Assembly: GCF_003946695.1 (NCBI RefSeq)
Contig: NZ_RHOX01000002.1
Span: 122,943-186,942 of the forward strand
DNA from: Lapidilactobacillus bayanensis
Lineage (GTDB): Bacteria; Bacillota; Bacilli; Lactobacillales; Lactobacillaceae
Length of the DNA: 64,000 nucleotides
Reading direction: 5' to 3'
Shown: one piece after another, positions 56,234 to 64,000 of the stretch
Position numbering within the stretch: position 1 is the stretch's first letter
How the letters are laid out: every line of letters begins with the position of its first letter
The notes under the pieces: model-generated
The model's input: the letters and a program-made list of their open reading frames with translations, nothing else
Told to the model about the DNA's origin: nothing
Databases searched by the model: none
Made by a program: the position numbers and the translations under genes

Positions 56234-59200
56234 GACCTTTACAACTCACTTTAAATTATTTTGGACCCTATCGGCATCAACAAATTGATTTTAAAAAATT
56301 CGATCAATCTTCTATGTTTTTAATTAGTGGACCTACTGGTGCGGGTAAGTCGACTATTTTTGATGGTTTGGTCTTCGCTTTATATGATAAAGCTTCTGGA
56401 TCACAGCGAGAGCCTAAAGAGTTTCGTTCTGATTTTGCAACGATTAATGATGAAACCAGTGTTGAATTGACATTTACGCATCGTGGTCATTATTATCAAG
56501 TCATTCGTAAACCGCGACAAATGTTGGCTAAAAAGCGTGGTCAAGGAACGACAGAACAGGTCCCTCAGATTGAATTGACAGTTTACGAAGATGACACACC
56601 AACTAAAGAAGCTAAGCAGTTCACTAAAATTGATCAAGCCAACAAGTATTTGGCCGATCTATTGCAATTAAATGCAGCCCAGTTTCGGCAAATTGTTCTA
56701 TTACCTCAGGGCGAATTTCGGCAGTTTTTAAATGGGGATAGTAACGAAAAAGAAGCGGTTTTGCGTAATCTCTTTCAGACGCAGCATTATGAACAATGGG
56801 TTAAACAATTACAAGTTCAGTATAAGCAACTGAAAGATGAAAATGGTCAACGGCAACAGCAAATGCAAACTTTGTTGCAACAAATTGACTGGGAAGCTGA
56901 TTTAAAACCAGTTGAGCAAACGACCGTAGCAAAGCAACAGCAATTGTTGCAAGAACAAATTACGCAAATGAAGGTAGCAGAGAAAGTTCAACAGCAGCGA
57001 GTTAACAAATTAAAAATTATAGTTGAACAACAGCAGGTGGAATTGACGCATCGTCAACATATTAAAGAATTATTTGAGCAACAAGCCCAGGGTCAACAAA
57101 CTTTAAAAATGTTACAACAACAAGAACCAGCGATTGATCAAGTGCGGGAGCAGTTAGAAAAATTACAATGGGCACAAAATAATCAACATTACTATCAAGA
57201 GTTTCAACAGGCAACGACTGATTTTGCTAAAGCTAAGACCCAATTAACGAAATCATTGGCCGTTGCAGCAACTATTAAAAAAACACAGCAAGAACTGATA
57301 GCGGCCTTAACCAAGTTGCAAACTCATGAGAATGAGCAAAAAGTTTTCCAACAACAGTTGATTAAATATACGCCTTTAATCCCTAAGTATCAGCAAATTA
57401 CTGAACTAGAAGCGACTAAACAACAAATCATCAAAGATGTTGAACAACGGCAACAAGTGCAGCAACAAAGCGAAACTGAACTAAGAACAGCGCAACAGAA
57501 TAGTCAAACACTTAAAGAAGCTCAGCAACAATTACCAGATTTCTATCAAATACAACGTCAACTTGATCAACAACAAGATTGGCTGCTCAAGTCACAAGAA
57601 TTAGTACAACAGGCGGTTGAGATTAAGCAACAAATTCAAGCAACAATTAAGCAAGCAGCTACGCAGCAAGTGACATTACAAACAGCAATTGCACAACAAA
57701 AAATCATACAACAGCGGTATCAACAAATGAAAAGTGACTATGCTGCACAACAAATTGCGATTTTACAGCAGGATTTATTACCTGGTCAACATTGTCCTGT
57801 TTGTGGGTCACTCGATCATTCGCAGATGGACTTAGTGACAACTAAAGCAGTGACTGTTACTGAAGAAATGCTCGATGAAGTTGATCAGCAGCGGCAGAAT
57901 ACGGAGAAACAGGTTAATACAATTAGCTTATCCATAACGACGTTACAGAAGCAATTATTACAACTTCAACAACATCAACAAGAGATACGGGCGCAGTTGA
58001 GCGCCACGACTAAGCAAGAAGAGGTCGAAGATGACGCTAAAGTTAGTCAGTGGCTAAGAGCACAGACCCAAGAACTAACGGACGCTAAAAAAAAGCTGAC
58101 GCAGCAGCAGACCGATGCCAAGCAACAGCAGCAGCAACTTGCTCAGAATGAAAAGCTTATCCAAGAGTTAATGGCTAAAGTTCAACGAGGTCAGCTTGCT
58201 ATCAATGACTGTCAACGCCAATTAGCTGTTACAGTGACGCAGATTCAAGATATTCAACAACAATTACCAAGTGAATTTAAAAATAGCCAAGAATTAGCGA
58301 CTTTTCTTGCGGGAATTGAACAACAAATTACGACATTTAAACAGCAACAACAAACATTACAGCAGCAACAACAACAAAATCAACAGCAGCAAACGGCTAA
58401 CAAAACTGATCAACAACATTATCAACAACAAGTGACGGATAGCCAAGCTCAGATTGCTAAATTACAGGTAATATTAGCTAAAATTTTTGAGCAAAAGTGG
58501 CCCAACTTACTTTTTGCGACGCAATGTCAACAATTCGAACAATTACTGACGCAACTTAATCAGCAACCTCAGTTAACGAAGCAAATTGATCACTATCAAC
58601 AACAGGTCGTCAGTCAACAAGCTATTTTGCAACAATTGAGACAGCAATTAAAAGACTATCAAGAAGTCCCTGATAGTCAGTCGATTCAGTTGAAGTTAGC
58701 ACAGTTGCAACAAGAGCAAAGCGATGCTCAAGAACAATTAGGTCGAGTCAAAAGTCAAATTAACCAACAAACTAAAATTGCTCAAGAAATTACCAGATTG
58801 ACGACAGACATTATCGACATAACGCCGTTGCAGGAATTGAGTGAATTAGTTCGGGGAAATGGTAGCCAGAAGCTAGGCCTAGAACGTTATGTGTTACAAA
58901 CATATTTAACACAAGTACTATTAGTTGCTAATCAACGGTTAGCAAAACTAACAAAAGGACGTTACCGTTTGGCTTTAGCTCAAGAATTAGGTAGTGCACG
59001 TAAAAATTCTGGATTGGAATTAAATGTTTTTGATGATTACGTCGGTGATTATCGTAGCGTGCGCACATTATCTGGTGGTGAAAGTTTTATCGCGGCTCTA
59101 GCTTTGGCTTTAGCATTGGGTGAAGTTGTGCAGCAACAAACCGGCGCGATAGAAATTAATGCCTTATTTATCGATGAAGGGTTTGGTTCACTAGATGAAG

Positions 59201-59370
59201 AAGCTTTGAATACGGCGATTGAAGCCTTGATGAGTCTTGAAAGTTATCAACGAATGATTGGCATTATTAGTCATGTTCGTGAATTACAAACTCAAATTCC
59301 TGCGCAACTCAAGGTGATTAGCCATGGAAATGGCGAGAGTAGTATTGAGTACCAACTTAATGATGATTAA
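56230..59370 (+). CDS. sbcC: Exonuclease subunit SbcC (Rad50-like), glutamine-rich
   Basis: 1046 residues. Walker A GPTGAGKST (about 30-38), a Q-loop LLPQGEFRQFL, a coiled-coil arm, the zinc hook CPVCG near residue 521, a second arm, the signature VRTLSGGESF and Walker B LFIDEGFGSLDEEAL. The arms are strikingly rich in glutamine, with runs of four to six Q. CAA and CAG codons are mixed, so this is not a simple triplet expansion. ATG at 56230 overlaps the sbcD stop (ATGA). The HNH-sbcD-sbcC trio forms one operon, ended by the hairpin at 59410-59447. Confidence 0.95.
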   Translation: MRPLQLTLNYFGPYRHQQIDFKKFDQSSMFLISGPTGAGKSTIFDGLVFALYDKASGSQREPKEFRSDFATINDETSVELTFTHRGHYYQVIRKPRQMLAKKRGQGTTEQVPQIELTVYEDDTPTKEAKQFTKIDQANKYLADLLQLNAAQFRQIVLLPQGEFRQFLNGDSNEKEAVLRNLFQTQHYEQWVKQLQVQYKQLKDENGQRQQQMQTLLQQIDWEADLKPVEQTTVAKQQQLLQEQITQMKVAEKVQQQRVNKLKIIVEQQQVELTHRQHIKELFEQQAQGQQTLKMLQQQEPAIDQVREQLEKLQWAQNNQHYYQEFQQATTDFAKAKTQLTKSLAVAATIKKTQQELIAALTKLQTHENEQKVFQQQLIKYTPLIPKYQQITELEATKQQIIKDVEQRQQVQQQSETELRTAQQNSQTLKEAQQQLPDFYQIQRQLDQQQDWLLKSQELVQQAVEIKQQIQATIKQAATQQVTLQTAIAQQKIIQQRYQQMKSDYAAQQIAILQQDLLPGQHCPVCGSLDHSQMDLVTTKAVTVTEEMLDEVDQQRQNTEKQVNTISLSITTLQKQLLQLQQHQQEIRAQLSATTKQEEVEDDAKVSQWLRAQTQELTDAKKKLTQQQTDAKQQQQQLAQNEKLIQELMAKVQRGQLAINDCQRQLAVTVTQIQDIQQQLPSEFKNSQELATFLAGIEQQITTFKQQQQTLQQQQQQNQQQQTANKTDQQHYQQQVTDSQAQIAKLQVILAKIFEQKWPNLLFATQCQQFEQLLTQLNQQPQLTKQIDHYQQQVVSQQAILQQLRQQLKDYQEVPDSQSIQLKLAQLQQEQSDAQEQLGRVKSQINQQTKIAQEITRLTTDIIDITPLQELSELVRGNGSQKLGLERYVLQTYLTQVLLVANQRLAKLTKGRYRLALAQELGSARKNSGLELNVFDDYVGDYRSVRTLSGGESFIAALALALALGEVVQQQTGAIEINALFIDEGFGSLDEEALNTAIEALMSLESYQRMIGIISHVRELQTQIPAQLKVISHGNGESSIEYQLNDD

Positions 59371-59409
59371 ATCAATGAATGACAACGCATAATTCTGAAT
59401 AAACTTCTA

Positions 59410-59447
59410 AAAAACGACCCGGGCGATTATGCCTTGAGTCGTTTTTC
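59410..59447. terminator. Convergent terminator between sbcC and the IclR gene
   Basis: AAAAACGAC (about 59410-59420) and GTCGTTTTT (59440-59447) form the stem. The right arm lies inside the last codons of the IclR gene. Confidence 0.7.
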
Positions 59448-60191
59448 AATTGCATTTTTAGTGGTTAGAATTGCGGTTTCCATTTCTTGTTTAGCAGTTT
59501 CATCGAGGCGATATTTAGGAATACTGATGCTGAAGGCGCCAAGTAGTTGGCGATCATTGCAAATTGTTGCGGCGATGCAAAAAACATCATCGTCTCGCTC
59601 GGAGTCGTCATGAGTCAACTGATTCTTTCTGGCTTCGGCTAATTGTGTATTTAGGATCTGAGGATCAGTAATGGTAGTTGGTGTGAGTGCAACTAGTTCA
59701 TGGTTAGCCAAGTAATTATTAAGTTGCTTCTTAGTAAAAGTACTTAAAATGGCTTTACCCATTCCGGTTGCGTAAAGTGGTGCTCGAAGACCGACTCGTG
59801 ATGTCATGACGGTAATTGATTTTTTGCCCGAGAATTTATCTAGATAAACTAACTCGTCATTTTCTAATCCACCGAGATGAACGGTTTCACCGAATTTGTC
59901 GCGTAACTTTGATAAATATGGTCGACAGAGATTAACGATACTGAATTCTTGCAGAAAAGCATCATTGAATTTTAGAAATGCGGGGCCAATTGTGTAAGTT
60001 TTATGCTGTTCGTCTTTAATTACGTAGTTAATTTGTTGTAAAGTTTCTAAAATTTTAGACGTGGTCGACATGGTAATATCAGCATCTTGTGAAATTTCGG
60101 AAAGACTACTGGCCTGATTGACGGCAATGGCAATTAAAATTTGATTTGCTTTGAGTAAAACAGTTCCGTACGCGGATTTGGTTTCAGTCAT
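59427..60191 (-). CDS. IclR-family transcriptional regulator (KdgR-like)
   Basis: 254 residues. An N-terminal winged helix (SLSEISQDADITMSTTSKIL, then YVIKDEQHKTYTIGPAFLKF) and a C-terminal effector domain with GETVHLGGLENDELVYLDKF and SRVGLRAPLYATGMGKAIL. Members such as KdgR sense 2-keto-3-deoxygluconate. The divergent kdu/kdg operon makes that effector plausible here. Start ATG at 60191, with AAGGA ten bases upstream, seems better than the ATG at 60209, which lacks a ribosome binding site. Confidence 0.88.
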   Translation of the reverse strand: MTETKSAYGTVLLKANQILIAIAVNQASSLSEISQDADITMSTTSKILETLQQINYVIKDEQHKTYTIGPAFLKFNDAFLQEFSIVNLCRPYLSKLRDKFGETVHLGGLENDELVYLDKFSGKKSITVMTSRVGLRAPLYATGMGKAILSTFTKKQLNNYLANHELVALTPTTITDPQILNTQLAEARKNQLTHDDSERDDDVFCIAATICNDRQLLGAFSISIPKYRLDETAKQEMETAILTTKNAIEKRLKA

Positions 60192-60231
60192 ATCGTTACG
60201 ATCCTTCATTAAAAAATAAAATTATGGTTAA

Positions 60232-60245
60232 TGATAGCGTGTTCA
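60232..60245. promoter_or_regulatory. Possible catabolite-responsive element
   Basis: TGATAGCGTGTTCA matches the CcpA site TGWNANCGNTNWCA at all fixed positions but one. It lies between the IclR start codon and its promoter, so carbon catabolite control is plausible but unproven. Confidence 0.35.
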
Positions 60246-60265
60246 CTTGCATTTTGAATAATTGT

Positions 60266-60293
60266 ATTATATCATTTATTTGATTCTTGATAA
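60266..60293 (-). promoter_or_regulatory. Promoter of the IclR gene
   Basis: TTATCA (60293-60288), a 16-base spacer and TATAAT (60271-60266). Its -35 overlaps the -35 of the divergent kduI promoter, so the two compete or are co-regulated. Confidence 0.55.
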
Positions 60294-60314
60294 AGAAATT
60301 AATTTTCTTATACA
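60287..60314 (+). promoter_or_regulatory. Promoter and probable operator of the kdu-kdg operon
   Basis: TTGATA (60287-60292), a 16-base spacer and TATACA (60309-60314). The spacer is filled by the near-palindrome AAGAAATTAATTTTCTT (60293-60309), an obvious place for the divergently encoded IclR protein to bind. Confidence 0.6.
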
Positions 60315-60335
60315 GAAAATATAGGAGGTATTTAC

Positions 60336-61181
60336 ATGAGTTTTAACATGATAACAAAATACGCGCACAGTCCAGAAGATATTCGTCACTATGATACGGA
60401 TAAACTTCGTGAAGAGTTTTTGGCAGAACATTTATTTGCTGCCGGTGACATTAATTTAGTTTACACATATAACGATCGTATGATTTTTGGTGGTGTGACA
60501 CCAACTACTGAAGCTTTGGAAATTGTTTTAGATAAGCAACTTGGTGTTGACTACTTCCTACAGCGTCGTGAGTTGGGAATGATTAATATTGGTGGTAGTG
60601 GTTCAATTACAGTTGATGGTGAAAAGGAAAGCATGGTTCCTCATGACGGCTATTATGTTGGCGTCGGAGTTAAACATGTTACATTTGCATCTGATGACCC
60701 TGAAAACCCTGCTAAATTCTATGTTGTTTCAACACCAGGTACAACTAAATTCCCTAATAAGAAATTACCATTTGCTAATGCTTTGGCTAAACCAATTGGC
60801 GATCAAGAGCATATGAATAAACGAACAATTTACAAATATATTGATGCTTCACAAATGGACACATGTCAATTACAAATGGGTTATACCGTATTGGAACCAG
60901 GTAACTCATGGAATACAATGCCAGCTCATACACATGCCCGCCGTATGGAAACATACCTCTATCTTGAATTTGCAGAATCTGACACTCGCGTTATTCACTT
61001 CTTAGGGAAACCTGACGAATCAAAACATATTTTCTTAAATCCCGAAGATGCTGTTGTTAATCCAAGCTGGTCAATTCACTGCGGCGTTGGTACTGGCAGT
61101 TATGCATTTATCTGGGCAATGTGTGGTGAAAACCAAACCTATGATGATATGGATGTTGTTGAAATGAAAGACTTGAAGTAA
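60336..61181 (+). CDS. kduI: 5-dehydro-4-deoxy-D-glucuronate isomerase
   Basis: 281 residues, the usual length. Cupin zinc ligands H198, H200 and E205 in AHTHARRMETY and H248 in SWSIHCGVG are all present. It converts 5-keto-4-deoxyuronate, the product of unsaturated uronic acids from pectin or glycosaminoglycans, to 3-deoxy-D-glycero-2,5-hexodiulosonate. ATG at 60336 behind AGGAGG. First gene of a four-gene operon. Confidence 0.95.
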   Translation: MSFNMITKYAHSPEDIRHYDTDKLREEFLAEHLFAAGDINLVYTYNDRMIFGGVTPTTEALEIVLDKQLGVDYFLQRRELGMINIGGSGSITVDGEKESMVPHDGYYVGVGVKHVTFASDDPENPAKFYVVSTPGTTKFPNKKLPFANALAKPIGDQEHMNKRTIYKYIDASQMDTCQLQMGYTVLEPGNSWNTMPAHTHARRMETYLYLEFAESDTRVIHFLGKPDESKHIFLNPEDAVVNPSWSIHCGVGTGSYAFIWAMCGENQTYDDMDVVEMKDLK

Positions 61182-61309
61182 TTTCAATATAAAGATTATG
61201 ATAACTGGTTTAACGTTGCTAGGCATACTACTGAGTTCGCTTAATCGTTATGTACTTCAATGTTCAGTACGTATCAGTCAAATAATTATTTATTTAAAGG
61301 AGAAAAATT

Positions 61310-62125
61310 ATGGCTCAATCACCTGAAGAAATTAAAGCAAATGAAGCAGCACTTGATAAATTCAAGATGGATTTATTCTCACTTAAAGGTAAAGTTACCA
61401 TTGTGACAGGCGGCAATACTGGTTTAGGCCAAGGCTATTCTGTTGCCTTGGCAGAAGCCGGTGCTGATGTTTTTATCCCAACTTATGGTAAAGCTGAGTG
61501 GGAAGAAACTCGCCAAATGATTGAAAAACGTGGTCGTAAAGTTGCGTTTATGGATGTTGATTTAACTGCTCAAGGTATTGCTGATAAAGTCGTTACTGAA
61601 GCAGTTAAGACTTTTGGTCATGTTGATATTTTAATTAACAACGCTGGGATGATTAAACGTAACCCAATCCTTGAATCCAAGGATGAAGATTGGGATCGTG
61701 TCATTAATATTAACTTGAATGCTGTCTATCATATGTCGATGGCAGTTTCAAAAGTATTCGCTGAACAAAAATCAGGCAAGATTATTAATATTGGTTCAAT
61801 GTTGTCGTTCCAAGGTGGTAAGTTCATTCCTTCTTACACAGCATCTAAACATGGTGTTGCTGGCTTGACTAAGGCATTTGCTAGCGAAATGGGTGCTTAT
61901 AACGTTCAAGTTAATGCAATTGCACCTGGCTACATTAAAACGGCTAATACAGCACCAATTCGTGCAGACAAGGCACGCAACAAAGAAATCTTGGATCGTA
62001 TTCCTGCTGGTCATTGGGCAGAGCCTTCTGAATTAATGGGCGTTGCGGTATTCTTAGCAAGTCCTGCTTCTAATTATGTTAATGGCCATATTTTAGCCGT
62101 TGATGGTGGTTATTTGGTAAGATAA
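61310..62125 (+). CDS. kduD: 2-dehydro-3-deoxy-D-gluconate 5-dehydrogenase (SDR)
   Basis: 271 residues, a classical short-chain dehydrogenase with TGGNTGLGQG cofactor loop, NNAG, catalytic serine in NIGSMLSFQGG and the YTASK pair, plus GYIKTANTA. It reduces the KduI product to 2-keto-3-deoxygluconate. A roughly 50-residue N-terminal extension of the annotated SDR core is short here (about 27 residues). AAAGGAG precedes ATG at 61310. The 128-base gap after kduI has no terminator. Confidence 0.92.
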   Translation: MAQSPEEIKANEAALDKFKMDLFSLKGKVTIVTGGNTGLGQGYSVALAEAGADVFIPTYGKAEWEETRQMIEKRGRKVAFMDVDLTAQGIADKVVTEAVKTFGHVDILINNAGMIKRNPILESKDEDWDRVININLNAVYHMSMAVSKVFAEQKSGKIINIGSMLSFQGGKFIPSYTASKHGVAGLTKAFASEMGAYNVQVNAIAPGYIKTANTAPIRADKARNKEILDRIPAGHWAEPSELMGVAVFLASPASNYVNGHILAVDGGYLVR

Positions 62126-62162
62126 TTTAGAACATTATAATAATTTAGGTGGTAATTAAATC

Positions 62163-62810
62163 ATGGCAAAAGAAGAAGTTTTAACTCAATTAGGCAAAAC
62201 AGGCATTGTTGCCGTTGTTCGTGCAGCAACTGCTGATCGTAGTGTTGCCGTATCCGAAGCATTAGTTACTGGTGGCGTAAAAGCGATTGAATTAACGTTC
62301 ACAGTTCCCAATGCTGACGACGCTATTTCTACTTTAGTTAAGAAATATGCAGATCGCGATGACGTTTTGATTGGTGCTGGTACTGTTTTAACTGACTTTG
62401 AAGCTAACCAAGCGATTAAAGCCGGTGCGAAATTTATTGTTGCTCCTTCATTCAGTGCTAAAGTTGCAGCAGTTTGCAATGCTGCTGGTGTTAACTATGT
62501 TCCCGGCTGTTTCACACCAACAGAAGTCTACACAGCCAAGGAAACTGGTGTTGCTCTAACTAAAATTTTCCCAGCCGGTCTTGTGGGGCCAAATGTTATT
62601 CGTGAATTACACGGACCATTTCCAAGTGTTCGGATTATGCCTTCTGGCGGTGTTAATTTGGCTAATTTAACCGATTGGTTAGATGCTGGTGCTTATGTTG
62701 TCGGTGTTGGTGGTAGTTTAGTGGGCAATGCTGACACAGAATTGGCCGAAGTTACAGAAAATGCCAAGAAATTTAGCAATAAATTTGCAGAATGGCAAGC
62801 AAACCATTAA
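62163..62810 (+). CDS. kdgA: 2-keto-3-deoxy-6-phosphogluconate aldolase
   Basis: 215 residues of the KDPG/KHG aldolase family. VVRA with R20, E43 in IELTFTVPNA, GAGTVLT and the Schiff-base lysine K134 in LTKIFPAG are visible. It cleaves KDPG to pyruvate and glyceraldehyde 3-phosphate. ATG at 62163 behind a weak AGGTGG site. It lies between kduD and kdgK. Confidence 0.93.
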   Translation: MAKEEVLTQLGKTGIVAVVRAATADRSVAVSEALVTGGVKAIELTFTVPNADDAISTLVKKYADRDDVLIGAGTVLTDFEANQAIKAGAKFIVAPSFSAKVAAVCNAAGVNYVPGCFTPTEVYTAKETGVALTKIFPAGLVGPNVIRELHGPFPSVRIMPSGGVNLANLTDWLDAGAYVVGVGGSLVGNADTELAEVTENAKKFSNKFAEWQANH

Positions 62811-62831
62811 TAACTAGAGAGGTTTCGATCG

Positions 62832-63857
62832 ATGAAAAAAGTATTAACTTTTGGTGAAATGATGTTACGTTTGAAGCCTGACGGTAACAAACGCATTGTT
62901 CAAGCCGATAGTTTTGAAGCTAGTTATGGTGGTGCCGAAGCCAACGTAGCTGTTTCTCTAAGTTTATTAGGTGATCACGCCGATTATTTAACTAAGTTGC
63001 CTGAAAATTTGCTAGGTGAAACAGCTTTAGGAACATTACGCAAATATGGCGTTAATACTGACAAAATTTTACGTGGTGGTCCACGCCTGGGTATTTATTT
63101 CTTTGAAAAAGGGGCTAGTGTTCGCTCAACGAATGTTGTTTATGATCGTGCCGGCAGTTCACTCGCTGAATCGCAGACTACTGAATATGACTGGCCAACA
63201 TTATTAGCCGATGTGGATTATTTCTACTTTTCTGGAATAACGCCAGCAATTTCCGATGAGTTACAGCAGGCAATTCTATCAGCGTGCAAATATTGTGCCG
63301 CTCACAATATTACTGTCGTTAGTGATATGAACTATCGTGGTAAGATGTGGTCGCCAGAAAAGGCTCAAGCAGTTATGGGCGAATTAATGCAATATGTCAA
63401 TATTTGTTTAGCCAATGATGAGGATTTTGAGTCTTCGTTGGGTATTGAAGCTTTTGATGGCGATGAAACTCGCGGTATTGTTCAAAAAGCAAGTTTCAAA
63501 GCAGGCATGGTGGCTGTTGCTAAACGCTATCCTAATTGTCATACTGTTGCCAGTGTGTTGCGTAATATTTATTCAGTTGAGTCCAGCCAGTGGATGGGTT
63601 TGCTGTTAAAAGATGGCCAGTTCTACGAGTCACCTGTTTATGATATGCACGTGATGGAAGGTGTTGCGTCTGGTGATGCCTTTGGCGCAGGGCTCATTCA
63701 TGGCTTTGTTCATGATTTTGCACCACAAGATATGATTGAATATGCTATTGCTGCTAGTGTACTTAAATTAACGATTAGCGGCGATTTAAATTTAGTTAGT
63801 GATCAAGATATTATGGCAATTAAAGGTCACGGATCTGGCTCAAGTATGAGTCGGTAA
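62832..63857 (+). CDS. kdgK: 2-keto-3-deoxygluconate kinase (PfkB family)
   Basis: 341 residues. Ribokinase fold with YGGAEANVAVSLSLLGD near the N-terminus and the C-terminal anion-hole signature VASGDAFGAGLIHG carrying the catalytic aspartate. It phosphorylates 2-keto-3-deoxygluconate to KDPG, the substrate of the preceding aldolase. ATG at 62832 with AGAGAGG upstream. A terminator follows, so the operon ends here and no transporter or lyase is included. Confidence 0.93.
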   Translation: MKKVLTFGEMMLRLKPDGNKRIVQADSFEASYGGAEANVAVSLSLLGDHADYLTKLPENLLGETALGTLRKYGVNTDKILRGGPRLGIYFFEKGASVRSTNVVYDRAGSSLAESQTTEYDWPTLLADVDYFYFSGITPAISDELQQAILSACKYCAAHNITVVSDMNYRGKMWSPEKAQAVMGELMQYVNICLANDEDFESSLGIEAFDGDETRGIVQKASFKAGMVAVAKRYPNCHTVASVLRNIYSVESSQWMGLLLKDGQFYESPVYDMHVMEGVASGDAFGAGLIHGFVHDFAPQDMIEYAIAASVLKLTISGDLNLVSDQDIMAIKGHGSGSSMSR

Positions 63858-63861
63858 TTTT

Positions 63862-63919
63862 AAATATTATTCCTTTACAAGAACTTGGAAAAAGTTAAGT
63901 AGAGGAATAATATTTTTTT
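63862..63919 (+). terminator. Intrinsic terminator of the kdu-kdg operon
   Basis: AAATATTATTCCT (63862-63874) pairs with AGGAATAATATTT (63903-63915), followed by T residues. The final 80 bases of the window show no further feature. Confidence 0.85.
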
Positions 63920-64000
63920 GATTCCTGAATTGTCAAATCAAATGCAACACTAATTCCAAAAGCAAGAAATTGGTCTAGAAGGCATATCTTTAAGCTGGTG

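Noticed and set aside
57000..58700. CAG/CAA triplet microsatellite or assembly artefact in sbcC
   Set aside because: The frame is continuous across conserved motifs on both sides, codons alternate irregularly and non-Gln residues keep a coiled-coil rhythm.

Overview
The window is the replication-origin region of a low-GC Gram-positive chromosome, almost certainly a member of the Lactobacillaceae. The evidence is the gene block purA-dnaB-rplI-gdpP-rpsR-ssb-rpsF-gyrA-gyrB-recF-yaaA-dnaN-dnaA on the minus strand and rpmH-rnpA-yidC-jag-mnmE-mnmG on the plus strand, with a DnaA-box cluster (oriC) between dnaA and rpmH at about 44.76-45.0 kb. Strong AGGAGG ribosome binding sites and frequent TTG/GTG starts fit this group. 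I did not assign a genus.

Layout. 1-5 kb: the 5' part of an EF-P gene, an MFS transporter, and a metal cluster (P1B-type ATPase, HMA metallochaperone, Dps-like ferritin) whose two promoters carry FNR-like boxes in identical geometry. 5.3-12 kb: single genes (small unknown protein, TIM-barrel-like protein, TrhA/hemolysin III, FMN reductase, a peptide-binding lipoprotein, Gfo/Idh/MocA oxidoreductase). The lipoprotein gene is preceded by a strong promoter, a 37-codon cysteine-rich leader ORF and an intrinsic terminator. 12.2-13.7 kb: an APC permease.

13.73-22.92 kb: a GC-richer mobilizable island bounded by a 15-bp direct repeat. It carries NapA-type antiporter and ArsR genes, an IS110-family insertion, a broken HAD gene, AraC and XRE regulators, a GCCCCC...GGGGGGC oriT, a MobT/Rep_trans relaxase, a DUF3173-type excisionase and a tyrosine integrase. 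Its target is a perfect copy of the Noc (nucleoid occlusion) binding palindrome ATTTCCCGGGAAAT. Two further near-perfect Noc sites (30.1 and 52.9 kb) and a parS site (24.27 kb) lie outside it.

23-28.6 kb: an M42 peptidase, an 890-residue TOTE-type primase-helicase fusion, several genes decayed by in-frame stops without frameshifts, and a promoter-terminator pair that probably encodes a ~74-nt RNA. 28.7-50.98 kb: the conserved origin block. 51-54 kb: a ClC exchanger and small genes; the rsmG-noc-parA-parB genes often found after mnmG are absent here. 54.2-59.4 kb: an HNH protein-sbcD-sbcC operon with an extremely glutamine-rich SbcC. 59.4-63.9 kb: an IclR regulator divergent from kduI-kduD-kdgA-kdgK, which converts unsaturated-uronate products to pyruvate and glyceraldehyde 3-phosphate.

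All calls were read from sequence by eye; no database search was run.
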